A DNA stretch of 64,000 nt, from NCBI GenBank assembly GCA_946403965.1, contig CAMJBT010000005.1:1-64000 (forward strand). Reading direction: 5' to 3'. Below are positions 29,730 through 39,124 of this stretch, in pieces. The position numbers and the translations under genes were made by a program. The notes beneath the pieces are model-generated. The model worked only from the letters and a program-made list of their open reading frames with translations. It searched no databases and had not been told where the DNA came from. The stretch is from an uncultured Pseudobutyrivibrio sp. (GTDB lineage Bacteria; Bacillota; Clostridia; Lachnospirales; Lachnospiraceae). The first letter of the stretch is position 1, and every line of letters begins with the position of its first letter.

Positions 29730-32700
29730 CTATTTTTTCATCATTTTACGTTTCAAAAATAGTGCGCATGTACCTATTGCTAAAACAGCGATTGCACTTA
29801 TTCCTATAATAAAGAACATTTGATTATCGCTAGATTTACCAGCAGCAGGTACAGCTTCATCTACAATGCCAGAGAGTTCATTGGAATTATTAGCCACTGA
29901 AACATCTGTATTTTTTTGATCATTTGATTTTTCTTGGCTATCTTCTACTACTTCTTCAGATAAATTCTCAATTTCTTCTGCAGAAGCACTTTTAACTGTC
30001 GACTTCTTAACTATAGAATCACCTCTTGATCCATCTGAATTTGCTGAAGCTGCTGCATCCCTCACATTATCTGAAGCAGACTCAGCCTTGTCAGAAATGC
30101 CAGACTTTGAATCATCATTTAATGACTTATTCACCTTGTTACTACTTATAGTACTATCAATCACAGATATAACCTCTGATATTTTGTCTTTGATTTTATC
30201 TATAATAGTAGATTTTTTGATGTCAATAACAAAATTTGGATTATTGTTCTTAATCAGTTCGTTTCTTAAATCTGAAGTCTTAAGATCTATAACTTCAGCA
30301 TATCCCTCACCTGATCCATAATTTGAAATTGGTTCAAATACTTCAACTGCATAGTCTGCACCAATAATTGAATTGTTCTTTATAGTAACTTTATCAAGAA
30401 CATTGTTTGCCTCTAATAGTATACCTTCATGAACAGCATCAATAATCTTGTTATTTGTAATCATAAAATCTGCTTTCATAGGATTCCATGACGACCATAG
30501 CCATATTGAACCGATATTATAGTTCTCATCACTCTGTCTAGAACCAGTTCTCTCCAAAAGGTTTCCATCCACAAGGGTGGTTCCGCTAAAATCCTTCTTG
30601 ATATCAAACTCTGTACCAACGACGATGCCTGAACCATTATTGATAGTATCTAATACATGGTTAGCAATAACTTTATTTCCATTACCACCATAGATTGCTA
30701 TACAGTTTGCAAGTGTAGGAACCTGAACGGTGTTATGTTCTATTGTGTTATTAGTACAATCTCCAAGCCATGGCCAAATTGCAATTCCGTCATCACCTGT
30801 ATTTCTAATATTATTGTTTCTTATCAAAGCATCATTTGTTTTAGAACAAAGGTTGATTCCGTCTGCGTATGTATTTCTGATACGGCATCCTTGAATAACC
30901 AGTCTATCAGTAAGGGCAGACCAAACTCCTACCTTTGTGTGCTCAATCCAGACATTTTGAATTGTAATATTAGTCGCTTTCTTGCTATTCCCCTCAAAAG
31001 CCGCCAAATCATCCTTGTCATTTCGTACAGTAGAAATACCTGTCATAGCAAAATCATAGAACTTACTTGTAGCGCCATATTTAAAAGCAGCTCCTGCTCC
31101 ATTTAGATTTGTGTACCACATTCCCGCGCCCTGAATTACTACACCAGATGCCTCAATTGCTTTTTTCTCTACTAAATCAAAATCTCCTGCCGGAATCCAG
31201 ACTGTATTTCCTGAAGCCTTTGCAGCTTCGATTGTAGCTACAAATGCTTCATAATCATTCTTTGAATCATTTGGAATAGCACCATATTCCTCTACAGATA
31301 TTGAATTAGCAGGCTGTCTAAGTTTTTCAGGTACAAGTTCTGCTTCAACAAAATCTACAATTACATAATCAACATCTGTATCAGAAGTCTTCTCTAATTT
31401 AATCTTTGTTCCTGAAGCATACTCCTTATCCAAAAGAAGTCTTGTTTCATCGTAAAAACGATGTGGTTTTCCATTGCTTACCACATTGTTAAATGGATAA
31501 CTTCCATAGATCCATGCATGCTTAGATGTAATATCCAATTCTTTTGTATCATTACCAATTGTAAGCTTTAGCTTTGAATCAATGCCTTTACCATCACTTG
31601 AATCTGGCATTGCATAGCGTAAAACTATGGCATTTGCCTCTTCTTTTAATGTAAATTCTACATAGTCGCCAGAGTTATTAAGCTTAACTGCCTGTCTTCC
31701 ACTAGCCTCAGACTGAATATCCTTAATATATTCTGTTCCCTTTTCAAGAATCTCAGCATTCGTATTTGCGAATTCTGCTTCATAGGTAATATAAGGAAGA
31801 TTAACACCTTCCCCCTTGTAGCTAACTTTATATTTTTCTATATCTGAATTTGGTCCTTCTTCGCAACCATCATCCTCATCTGCCAAAGACTTTGCTGCAT
31901 CCTCAGCTAAATCCTTTGAAGAAAATTTTTCACCATTAGGGATAATATAGATATTTTCTTTATCGTTTACAAAGAAATCTTTAGTCTGGTCTAATCCGTT
32001 TGTAAACACACCCCAAAAGAATTCCTCGTTGGCATTCTTTGGAATTGAAATCTTATACCAGCTATCACCTAAATCATCTGCCTTTTCAGCTGCAGCACCA
32101 GGCCAATCTGTTCCAATAACATAGCTCTTTGAATCAGGATTATCATTATCCTCTTTCTCGAAGAAATAACCAGAAATATCCCCCCAATTCTTATAGTCAT
32201 AGAAATATAATGTGGTCATTAGACTTGGATCTGCCAACCCCTCTGCAAGCTCAGCTTCACCTTTTGAACTATAAACAGCCTTGCCACCAGTCACATATAT
32301 ATGTCTATCATCAGGAATTTGAAGCTCTGTTCTCTCACTATCATTTTCCGAATTAAAAAATATAATATTAAATGGAGTTTTAGCTGGTACTGTTATCTTC
32401 TGCCACTTTTCTCCAAAATCAGAAGCACTTTCTACCGATTGTCCTGGCCAAGAGCCAAGAGCTTCCCCAGAATTTCCATAAACGTAGCTTCTAACATCTG
32501 GCCAATCCTTACTATTTAGGAAATACACATCTGTTTCGTGGACTGTACCATCGTCTTCGTTTTCATCATCTTCTTCCTCATATGAAGGTGCATTATTCTC
32601 AGCATCATCCTTTGATGCATAGCTTAATCCATCAGCTGTAACATAAATATGTTCAGCATCTGATAAATATAGTTCTGCTCTCTTTGAATCATTGGCAGTA

Positions 32701-33014
32701 TTATAAAAAATAATACTATATGGTGGTTCTTCGCTAACACCGACTTTTACCCAATCTTCACCTATCTCATCGGCACTTTCAGCTTTCGTGCTTCCCCAAC
32801 CGCCAAGGAGTTCACCCTTATCTCCGTAGATATAGGCTCCTACCTCTTGCCATTTTCCACTATTAAAAAAGTACACATACGAATTAGGGTCATGTCCACC
32901 TTCCTCAGCATAAACTGTAATAACATTAGACCTCCCTGTAAATAAAACCGAAAATAACATTAAAAAAGTACATACTATAGCACTAAGTCTATAAAAAACC
33001 TTAGACCAATTCAT
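29730..33014 (-). CDS. Surface alpha-glucan-active protein: three CBM26-like modules, CBM6-like module, GH87-like beta-helix, membrane anchor
   Basis: About 1094 residues (numbers here count from the first in-frame ATG at 33038, eight residues longer). Signal peptide to about 45. Three starch-binding CBM26-like modules lie near 53-135, 169-250 and 275-365, each with a YFxNSxxW-type opening and IYVT/IYII-type end. A CBM6-like module spans about 415-567. A right-handed parallel beta-helix (about 580-925) contains YADGINL (724-730) and TGDDGIAIW (747-755), resembling GH87 mycodextranase/alpha-1,3-glucanase active-site strands. A Ser/Asn/Glu-rich linker and one C-terminal membrane helix with a KRKMMKK stop follow; there is no LPXTG. 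Likely substrate is a mixed or alpha-1,3 glucan, inferred. The start at 33014 is preferred because AAGGG lies seven bases upstream. Confidence 0.7.
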   Translation of the reverse strand: MNWSKVFYRLSAIVCTFLMLFSVLFTGRSNVITVYAEEGGHDPNSYVYFFNSGKWQEVGAYIYGDKGELLGGWGSTKAESADEIGEDWVKVGVSEEPPYSIIFYNTANDSKRAELYLSDAEHIYVTADGLSYASKDDAENNAPSYEEEDDENEDDGTVHETDVYFLNSKDWPDVRSYVYGNSGEALGSWPGQSVESASDFGEKWQKITVPAKTPFNIIFFNSENDSERTELQIPDDRHIYVTGGKAVYSSKGEAELAEGLADPSLMTTLYFYDYKNWGDISGYFFEKEDNDNPDSKSYVIGTDWPGAAAEKADDLGDSWYKISIPKNANEEFFWGVFTNGLDQTKDFFVNDKENIYIIPNGEKFSSKDLAEDAAKSLADEDDGCEEGPNSDIEKYKVSYKGEGVNLPYITYEAEFANTNAEILEKGTEYIKDIQSEASGRQAVKLNNSGDYVEFTLKEEANAIVLRYAMPDSSDGKGIDSKLKLTIGNDTKELDITSKHAWIYGSYPFNNVVSNGKPHRFYDETRLLLDKEYASGTKIKLEKTSDTDVDYVIVDFVEAELVPEKLRQPANSISVEEYGAIPNDSKNDYEAFVATIEAAKASGNTVWIPAGDFDLVEKKAIEASGVVIQGAGMWYTNLNGAGAAFKYGATSKFYDFAMTGISTVRNDKDDLAAFEGNSKKATNITIQNVWIEHTKVGVWSALTDRLVIQGCRIRNTYADGINLCSKTNDALIRNNNIRNTGDDGIAIWPWLGDCTNNTIEHNTVQVPTLANCIAIYGGNGNKVIANHVLDTINNGSGIVVGTEFDIKKDFSGTTLVDGNLLERTGSRQSDENYNIGSIWLWSSWNPMKADFMITNNKIIDAVHEGILLEANNVLDKVTIKNNSIIGADYAVEVFEPISNYGSGEGYAEVIDLKTSDLRNELIKNNNPNFVIDIKKSTIIDKIKDKISEVISVIDSTISSNKVNKSLNDDSKSGISDKAESASDNVRDAAASANSDGSRGDSIVKKSTVKSASAEEIENLSEEVVEDSQEKSNDQKNTDVSVANNSNELSGIVDEAVPAAGKSSDNQMFFIIGISAIAVLAIGTCALFLKRKMMKK

Positions 33015-33061
33015 AACATTACCCTTTCTCTCATACAATATAAAAACCTTCAGTTACGTAA

Positions 33062-34906
33062 TTAACTTACTTTTATAACATAGGAAGCAAGTGCTGGAAT
33101 ATTAAGCATTACTTCTCCATCCGTATTAATAAATTCCATCTTTGAGCCAAATACATCCTTATCATCGCAGATATTATTGGCGCCAATTGTCCATAAGGGA
33201 ATATTTATTGTTCTAACTTCTTCCTCCATCGAAATAACACAGATGTACTTATTTGAATCTAAGAATCTTGCAACAACAAGTACTCTATCATTTGCATAAA
33301 GGACTTTTCTTCCACCTTCGTATAAAGCAGGCTCATTTTTTCTTAAATCAATAAGCTTTTTATATACATCATAATATGGCTTGCCTTCTGCTTTTTCTCG
33401 TCCCCAAGGCATCGGATATCTGCAACCTGCATCAGAAATTGTGTGGCCCTCAATACCTACTTCATCTCCATAATAAATACAAGGGATTCCCCTCCAGAAG
33501 AATTGAGAAATAGCTACACTCTTCCATTTTTCAAAGCCAATTCCCTCATAATTATGGACTCTATCCACATCGTGACTGTCAAAGAGGTTCATCTGGCAAT
33601 CTGCTATAGCCTGAGGAATAACACTATAGTGTAATTCAGTTCTTTCAACTACATCAGAAGCACTCAGCTTGTATGGCACCTTGGCTATTTTTTCATTTCG
33701 TGCCAAGAACAGATCAGGCATACCTGCGAACTGTCGCATAATTCTTCCAAATCCAAAATAATTCATTGGAGTGTTCCATAAATCTCCCTGAAGATATTCA
33801 CTGCAATCAGCCCAATGCTCACCTATTATGAATGCATCCTTCTTAACCTCTCTAATAGAATCACAAACTTCTCTCCAAACTTCCTCGAATAGATGTACAT
33901 CATCGTTTTTAGCTAGAACATCAGCCACATCAAATCTCCACCCATCTATATTGTAAGGAGGCTTAAGCCATTTCTTAAGAACAGAATCTTCACCTTTATA
34001 AATAAGCTCTCTCAATTCTTCATTTCGATAATCTAAAACTGGTAATGTCTTAACACCGCACCATCCAAGAAGACTTCCATCCTCTTTCTTGAAATAATAT
34101 GGCTTATTTTCATGAACCCATTTGTGCTCGATTCCAGTATGGTTAATAGAAATATCAAGTATCAATTTCATTCCATTTTTATGAAGTTCTTCTGATAAAG
34201 CTGCCAAAGCTTCATCACCACCAAAATGCTTATCAACGTGGAAATAGTCTGTGCAATCGTATTTATGTGTTGAGTAGGATTCAAAAATAGGATTTAAATA
34301 TATAGCTGTTACACCAAGTTTCTTTAAGTAAGGAATTTTTTCAATTACACCCTCTAAATCGCCACCGAAGAAATCCATTCCATGAGCATCCTCCACTGAA
34401 AGTGGTGCCATGCTCCAGTCGTCCATCTTTATACACTTATGACCCATGTAGGTGTATTCGCCATCCTGTACATCATTTTCCTTATTTCCATTGCAAAAAC
34501 GCTCTGGAAAAATCTGATAAAAAACAGCGCCTTTCACCCAATCAGGGTTTCTGTACTCAGTAAATAAAACAAAATCATGTTTATAGTCAGGAACAACTTT
34601 AGAAATTCCAGATTGCGTATAGAAATATACACAATCATCTGTAGTAATCACGAAATGATATTGTAGTTTTGGCTCATTCATCTTCACTGTAGTAGAATAA
34701 TACGCTAAACCTGAATCAATCTTTTTAAGCTTCATGGTCTCATAGGACTCTCCACCATTAATAATCCGCCATAAAATTACATCATTAATCTCATCAGTAT
34801 TAAGTACACGAATTGTAATCTCTACTTCATCGGAAAGATTAGGTTCAGGATTACTGACAAATCCTCTTGTGCCATCACTATAAACGCTTTCAAACCAACT
34901 TCTCAT
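33062..34906 (-). CDS. GH13 maltodextrin hydrolase (neopullulanase/cyclomaltodextrinase-like)
   Basis: A cytoplasmic GH13 enzyme of about 614 residues with an N-terminal beta domain typical of the neopullulanase group and a complete catalytic set: region I DISINHTG, nucleophile Asp in GWRFDVAD, acid/base Glu in IIGEHWAD and the stabilising Asp in FDSHDVDR. It should cleave imported maltodextrins, with the GH31 enzyme, into glucose and maltose. No signal peptide. The ATG at 34906 (MRSWFESVY) has AAGGTGA upstream and is preferred to the ATG at 34921. It follows malG in the same direction. Confidence 0.93.
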   Translation of the reverse strand: MRSWFESVYSDGTRGFVSNPEPNLSDEVEITIRVLNTDEINDVILWRIINGGESYETMKLKKIDSGLAYYSTTVKMNEPKLQYHFVITTDDCVYFYTQSGISKVVPDYKHDFVLFTEYRNPDWVKGAVFYQIFPERFCNGNKENDVQDGEYTYMGHKCIKMDDWSMAPLSVEDAHGMDFFGGDLEGVIEKIPYLKKLGVTAIYLNPIFESYSTHKYDCTDYFHVDKHFGGDEALAALSEELHKNGMKLILDISINHTGIEHKWVHENKPYYFKKEDGSLLGWCGVKTLPVLDYRNEELRELIYKGEDSVLKKWLKPPYNIDGWRFDVADVLAKNDDVHLFEEVWREVCDSIREVKKDAFIIGEHWADCSEYLQGDLWNTPMNYFGFGRIMRQFAGMPDLFLARNEKIAKVPYKLSASDVVERTELHYSVIPQAIADCQMNLFDSHDVDRVHNYEGIGFEKWKSVAISQFFWRGIPCIYYGDEVGIEGHTISDAGCRYPMPWGREKAEGKPYYDVYKKLIDLRKNEPALYEGGRKVLYANDRVLVVARFLDSNKYICVISMEEEVRTINIPLWTIGANNICDDKDVFGSKMEFINTDGEVMLNIPALASYVIKVS

Positions 34907-34925
34907 AAAATCACCTTTCATTTAA

Positions 34926-34946
34926 TGAAGACCTGTAATGTCTTCA
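34926..34946. repeat. Inverted repeat upstream of the GH13 gene
   Basis: TGAAGAC pairs with GTCTTCA around a seven-base loop, about 20 bases before the GH13 start. It could be an operator or an mRNA hairpin. Confidence 0.4.
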
Positions 34947-34964
34947 AATCATATCTAATAGAAA

Positions 34965-34990
34965 CCCCAGACTCAAAGGCGAATCTGGGG
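34965..34990 (-). terminator. Terminator-like hairpin between malG and the GH13 gene
   Basis: CCCCAGA pairs with TCTGGGG, extended by weaker pairs, and is followed on the minus strand by TTTCTATT. The weak T-tract suggests partial termination, giving more transporter than enzyme message. Confidence 0.6.
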
Positions 34991-35040
34991 AAATAATGAA
35001 GAAAAAATTATATAAATGTAGCAATAAACAATTTTAAAAA

Positions 35041-36303
35041 TTAGCCCTTAACGGAACCTGATAATCCTTCTACGTAGAATCTCTGGAGCCATACAAAAAG
35101 AATTACAATTGGAATAGCAACAATTACTGCACCTGCAGCGAACTGTGTATAGTAACCATCAATTCTTCTGAAGTCTGTAAGCCAGTATAAACCAACTGCA
35201 ACTGTGTATGAACTTTGCTTATCACCAAAGAGCATACTAGGGAAAATGTAATCAGACCATGCTCCTAAGAATGCCCCAAGTGCCTGATATACAACTATTG
35301 ATTTTGCCAATGGCAAAGTAACTAGTGTAAAAATCTGAAGTCGTGATGCACCATCGATAATTGCTGCTTCATCAATTGCACGAGGAATTGTATCAAAGAA
35401 GCCCTTGCTGACATGGTATCCCATAGCAGCACCTGCAGCTCCAACCACAATAAGTGCAAATAAAGACTGATTGATTCCAAGTCCCTTTAAAATGTTATAA
35501 ACCGCAATGAGTGACATAAAGCCTGGGAACAGACCTATAATCATCAAGAAATTCATAAACATCTTTCGTCCGGTAAATCTTGTACGGCTCAAAATGTATG
35601 CAGTAGCAAGTGTAATCATTGTGTTGATAACACATGCGCACATAGCAACAATAAATGTATTTAACCACCATTTAGCAAAAGGAATCACCGAATCCTTAGC
35701 AAACAGCTTGGTGAAATTTCCAAGTGTAAGATGCTTTGGGAAGAAATATCCTACATAGTATCCCGGTTCCTCACGAAGTGCAGTAAGCACAATCCAAAGA
35801 ATTGGGAACACCCATATCACACTCATGATTGTAAGTACGATATATCCTCTGTTTGTCTGTGTAACACGCATTATATAAACAAGTGCCACATATGAGAACA
35901 CAAGACCTATCCAATAACCAAAAGATAAATCCTTATTCAAAAATCCCTTTGCAAGAGCACTGCTTTCAAGAATAGTTTTAGAGGAAAATAACAAAAATGT
36001 CCAAAATACTGTTGCAAAGATTTGACATAGCTGCCATATTTTAAATCCCATCTTTGTGGTTTTAACAATGTTTGTTACACAAAGCACAAAGGATAATATC
36101 GTAAATACGATAGTTAAATATACAAAAAATGTTAAACCAGATTTTTCAACACATCCCACAAATTTTCCTGCCACTGTAATGATTGACACTCTACCATCAT
36201 TCAATTTGGTATAAGGTAAAAACAATCCTAAAAACATAACTACAGTAGCAACAATTGTTTGGATAAAATATTTTAAATTTAATCCTATAACTGTTCTATT
36301 CAT
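35041..36303 (-). CDS. Maltodextrin ABC transporter permease (MalG-type)
   Basis: A 420-residue membrane protein. The C-terminal half is a standard MalG permease with the ATPase-contact EAA loop (EAAIIDGASRLQIFTLVTLP). The N-terminal 150 residues hold four additional predicted helices, making it longer than E. coli MalG (296 residues). The start overlaps the malF stop by one base (TAATG), which implies translational coupling. Confidence 0.92.
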   Translation of the reverse strand: MNRTVIGLNLKYFIQTIVATVVMFLGLFLPYTKLNDGRVSIITVAGKFVGCVEKSGLTFFVYLTIVFTILSFVLCVTNIVKTTKMGFKIWQLCQIFATVFWTFLLFSSKTILESSALAKGFLNKDLSFGYWIGLVFSYVALVYIMRVTQTNRGYIVLTIMSVIWVFPILWIVLTALREEPGYYVGYFFPKHLTLGNFTKLFAKDSVIPFAKWWLNTFIVAMCACVINTMITLATAYILSRTRFTGRKMFMNFLMIIGLFPGFMSLIAVYNILKGLGINQSLFALIVVGAAGAAMGYHVSKGFFDTIPRAIDEAAIIDGASRLQIFTLVTLPLAKSIVVYQALGAFLGAWSDYIFPSMLFGDKQSSYTVAVGLYWLTDFRRIDGYYTQFAAGAVIVAIPIVILFVWLQRFYVEGLSGSVKG

Positions 36304-37622
36304 TAGCTAAATCCCTCCTCATTTTTCAGTGCATTAGACCTAGAGAAAGAGACTAATGTGAAAATAGCTGAGATTACAAAGATGATAATACCAATGGTAG
36401 CAGCAAGGTTGTAATCATTGCTATCCTTTGTCAGCTTATAAAGCCATGTTACAAGAAGATCAGTTTTTCCTGCTCCCTTGTAGTAATTAAGTGTAAGTGG
36501 CTCTCCGGCTGTAAGGAAGTATATTGTATTGAAGTTATTAAAATTTCCAATAAGGTTTGAAATCAAATATGGAGTTGTTACAAACCACATATAAGGAAAT
36601 GTAATTTTCCTGAACATCATAAATGGGCTGGCACCATCTATTCTTGCAGACTCATATAACTCACCTGGAATATTCATCAAAATACCGCTGACCATCAGCA
36701 TTGTAACTGGAACACCAATCCAGAAGTTTACAATAATAACTGAAAATCTTGCCCAGGTAGCATTAGATAAAAATGGAAGTGCCGAACTTGTGAATCCCCA
36801 TTGCTGTAAAAGTACATTAAAGATTCCTTTTTCACCAAGCATTGTAGCTACTACTCTAAGAGAAATGAATGCAGGAATAGCCATTGTGAGTACGAAAATT
36901 GTACGCCAAACCTTCTTAAACTCAATTCCCTTTGAATTGATAATCATAGCCAGGAACATACCACCAAAATAGCATGAAAAAGTAGCTGCAAATCCCCATA
37001 TAAGTGTCCATCCAAGCACAGGCCAGAATGTAGAAGAAAGTCTATCACTTGTAGATAAAAGTGTGATAAAGTTCTTAATTCCTACCCAGTCGAAAAGATT
37101 TCCTGGTGGCTGATGATTTGAATCGTAGTTTGTAAATGCCATTAAAATCATGTAGATAAGAGGCATTACTGTAAATACACCTAAACCAACGACAGGAACA
37201 CTTAAAAATAAAAAGTTAATATTTTTATTAGCCAAGCTTTTAACATCTTCAAGGAAATTGTTAACATGCTTGCCTTCCTCTACTCTTTTTATAGCTGCCT
37301 TTCCAGATGAAATTGTAAACAACCAAAAGAGAATAAATGCAATAGTAATTACAACTGTAACTGTGCCGGATAACAAAATAAGCATTGAGTTATCGCCGGC
37401 CATCATTTCGTAAATACCTAATTCTTCATTGAAGGCCATGCCCTGTACATTTTCACCAAGTGTTGCAAGCCCCCTTAATCTTCCAAAGCCAGAAACAATC
37501 ATAAATACGAAGTATGCTATCTCTATAGCCAGGAAAATAATACCTTTTAATATTTGCCCGCAAGCGGCATTAGCCGCTCCGCAGACAACATATGATAATC
37601 TAGAAATTGTTTTTTTATTCAT
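36303..37622 (-). CDS. Maltodextrin ABC transporter permease (MalF-type)
   Basis: A 439-residue membrane protein with the EAA loop as ESARIDGASPFMMFRKITFP. About eight helices are visible, two of them in an N-terminal extension. It lies four bases after the binding-protein gene and is coupled to malG. No ATPase gene is in the cluster, so a shared MsmK/MalK-type ATPase elsewhere is probably used, as in many Firmicutes. Confidence 0.92.
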   Translation of the reverse strand: MNKKTISRLSYVVCGAANAACGQILKGIIFLAIEIAYFVFMIVSGFGRLRGLATLGENVQGMAFNEELGIYEMMAGDNSMLILLSGTVTVVITIAFILFWLFTISSGKAAIKRVEEGKHVNNFLEDVKSLANKNINFLFLSVPVVGLGVFTVMPLIYMILMAFTNYDSNHQPPGNLFDWVGIKNFITLLSTSDRLSSTFWPVLGWTLIWGFAATFSCYFGGMFLAMIINSKGIEFKKVWRTIFVLTMAIPAFISLRVVATMLGEKGIFNVLLQQWGFTSSALPFLSNATWARFSVIIVNFWIGVPVTMLMVSGILMNIPGELYESARIDGASPFMMFRKITFPYMWFVTTPYLISNLIGNFNNFNTIYFLTAGEPLTLNYYKGAGKTDLLVTWLYKLTKDSNDYNLAATIGIIIFVISAIFTLVSFSRSNALKNEEGFS

Positions 37623-37626
37623 AATC

Positions 37627-38892
37627 CTATTCTGTTAATGTACCTGTAATACTGTCTACAAGTGCATCAAGCTGCTCCTGAAGATTTGCTTTTGTCACAT
37701 CACCGTAGTAAATTCCCTCACCAAGTGCCTTCATAGGATCCCAGTAGTCTCCCATCTTTGGAATACTTGGCTGGTTTGTAGCCTTAGCTGCCTGAGCATT
37801 AAGTGCTGATGCTACGAAATCTGCCTGAATTTCTTCACTTGAAGCAAGTGACTTAAGAACTGGAATATCTCCTTGCTTCTCATATCTTGTAAGACAGTTC
37901 TCTGCATTTCCTAAATATACTGCAAGCTGCTGAGCTGCAAGTGGATACTCAGTATTAGATTTAACAGTGATTGTCTTGAAATCAACAAAGTTTGAAAGCT
38001 GAACTTCATTACCACCAATTGTGGCTGTTGGAAGTGCAACAGCGCCAAGCTTGTCACCAAGAGCTTCTCTAAACTCTGGAGCCGACCATGCACCTGATGT
38101 TACTGCTCCAAGGTTTCCATTCTTGAACTCAGATCCAGCAACACCATCGATATCCTCGATGTACTTTGGATTGTGAGCAAGATCAATGAGGTACTCTCCA
38201 GCTGCAAGACCATTCTCATCATTGAATGAGCAATTTGTAGGATCCTGACCATCCTCGCCAAACAGTGTTCCGTTATTTCCAAGGAAGTACATCTCTGTAT
38301 ACCAAGAATCTGTCATCTTTGAACCAAAGTTATACTTTCCATCACCAAGGTCCTTTGCCATCATTGTGTCAAGACTCTTAACCTCTTCCTCTGTATACAA
38401 ATCCTTGTTGTAATACATGAAGAATGTGTTTGGTGAAAATGGAACTGCATATGTAATATCATCAATTGTTACAGCATTAAGTGCTGACTCTGGAAGTTCA
38501 TCCTTGATTGTTTCAAAATCCTTTACGATTGGAAGAAGCAATCCCTTATTTGCAAGATCAGCAACACCGCCTGATGGTGTATAGAAAATATCTGCTGCTG
38601 TATCTGCATCTGTTTCAAGGTTTGCTGGTGCCTCATCGATACCTACAACTGCAATCTCATATTTGATGTTGAATTCATCATGAATCTCATCAAACTTCTT
38701 TACCATTGCATCTGTAATCTCGACCTCTTCCTCTGGAACCCAAATCTTAAGTGTTACATCCTGAGTCTCCCCTGAGGCAGCTGCACCACTCTTAGATGAC
38801 TTTCCATCATCTTTGCCTGAACCACAAGCTGTAAATACCCCTGCGAGCATCATTGCACTAAGCATCAATGCTCCAATTCTTTTCATTTTCAT
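37627..38892 (-). CDS. Maltodextrin-binding lipoprotein (MalE-type)
   Basis: A 421-residue extracellular solute-binding protein of family 1. The signal peptide ends in a lipobox (GVFTAC, cysteine 23) and a Gly/Ser/Lys linker follows. The mature part begins VTLKIWVPEEEVEITDAMVKKF, close to MalE. It captures maltodextrins released at the surface, presumably by the large surface protein at 29.7 kb. A GGAGG ribosome binding site lies eight bases before the ATG. Confidence 0.93.
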   Translation of the reverse strand: MKMKRIGALMLSAMMLAGVFTACGSGKDDGKSSKSGAAASGETQDVTLKIWVPEEEVEITDAMVKKFDEIHDEFNIKYEIAVVGIDEAPANLETDADTAADIFYTPSGGVADLANKGLLLPIVKDFETIKDELPESALNAVTIDDITYAVPFSPNTFFMYYNKDLYTEEEVKSLDTMMAKDLGDGKYNFGSKMTDSWYTEMYFLGNNGTLFGEDGQDPTNCSFNDENGLAAGEYLIDLAHNPKYIEDIDGVAGSEFKNGNLGAVTSGAWSAPEFREALGDKLGAVALPTATIGGNEVQLSNFVDFKTITVKSNTEYPLAAQQLAVYLGNAENCLTRYEKQGDIPVLKSLASSEEIQADFVASALNAQAAKATNQPSIPKMGDYWDPMKALGEGIYYGDVTKANLQEQLDALVDSITGTLTE

Positions 38893-38913
38893 CCTTCTTT
38901 CCTCCGTTACATA

Positions 38914-38927
38914 GTTGTGCGTTTAAC
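38914..38927. promoter_or_regulatory. LacI-type half-conserved operator downstream of the malE promoter
   Basis: GTTGTGCGTTTAAC shares the CG centre and the right half (TTTAAC) with the operators at 38972 and 40161. It lies between the -10 and malE. Confidence 0.45.
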
Positions 38928-38937
38928 TATATGGCAA

Positions 38938-38943
38938 ATTATA
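38938..38943 (-). promoter_or_regulatory. -10 element of the malE operon promoter
   Basis: TATAAT on the minus strand. The -35 position (38961-38966, TAAACC) is poor. The -10 lies inside an inverted repeat ATGGC...GCCAT. Confidence 0.55.
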
Positions 38944-38971
38944 TGCCATGTTTTATATTGGGTTTATTTAG

Positions 38972-38985
38972 GTTAACCGCTTAAC
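38972..38985. promoter_or_regulatory. LacI-family operator upstream of the malE promoter
   Basis: GTTAACCGCTTAAC is a palindrome with only one symmetric mismatch and the central CG typical of LacI-family sites. It overlaps the region just upstream of the -35. Confidence 0.65.
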
Positions 38986-39086
38986 TAGAAGTATAGTTTC
39001 CTAACCCCTTATCGTCAACCCCCAATTTACTTTTTGACATTATCTATGATTTTACGTTTTCATTTTTAGGAATTTTTTACAAAAAA

Positions 39087-39110
39087 ATCACCCTGCTTTC
39101 ACAGGGTGAT
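39087..39110 (-). terminator. Terminator of the LacI-type regulator gene
   Basis: Perfect nine-base stem ATCACCCTG/CAGGGTGAT with a six-base loop, followed by seven T on the minus strand. Confidence 0.93.
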
Positions 39111-39124
39111 TCTAAAAAACACTT

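Noticed and set aside
29730..33014. LPXTG sortase anchoring of the surface glucanase
   Set aside because: No LPXTG-like motif before the C-terminal helix; the KRKMMKK tail indicates a simple membrane anchor.
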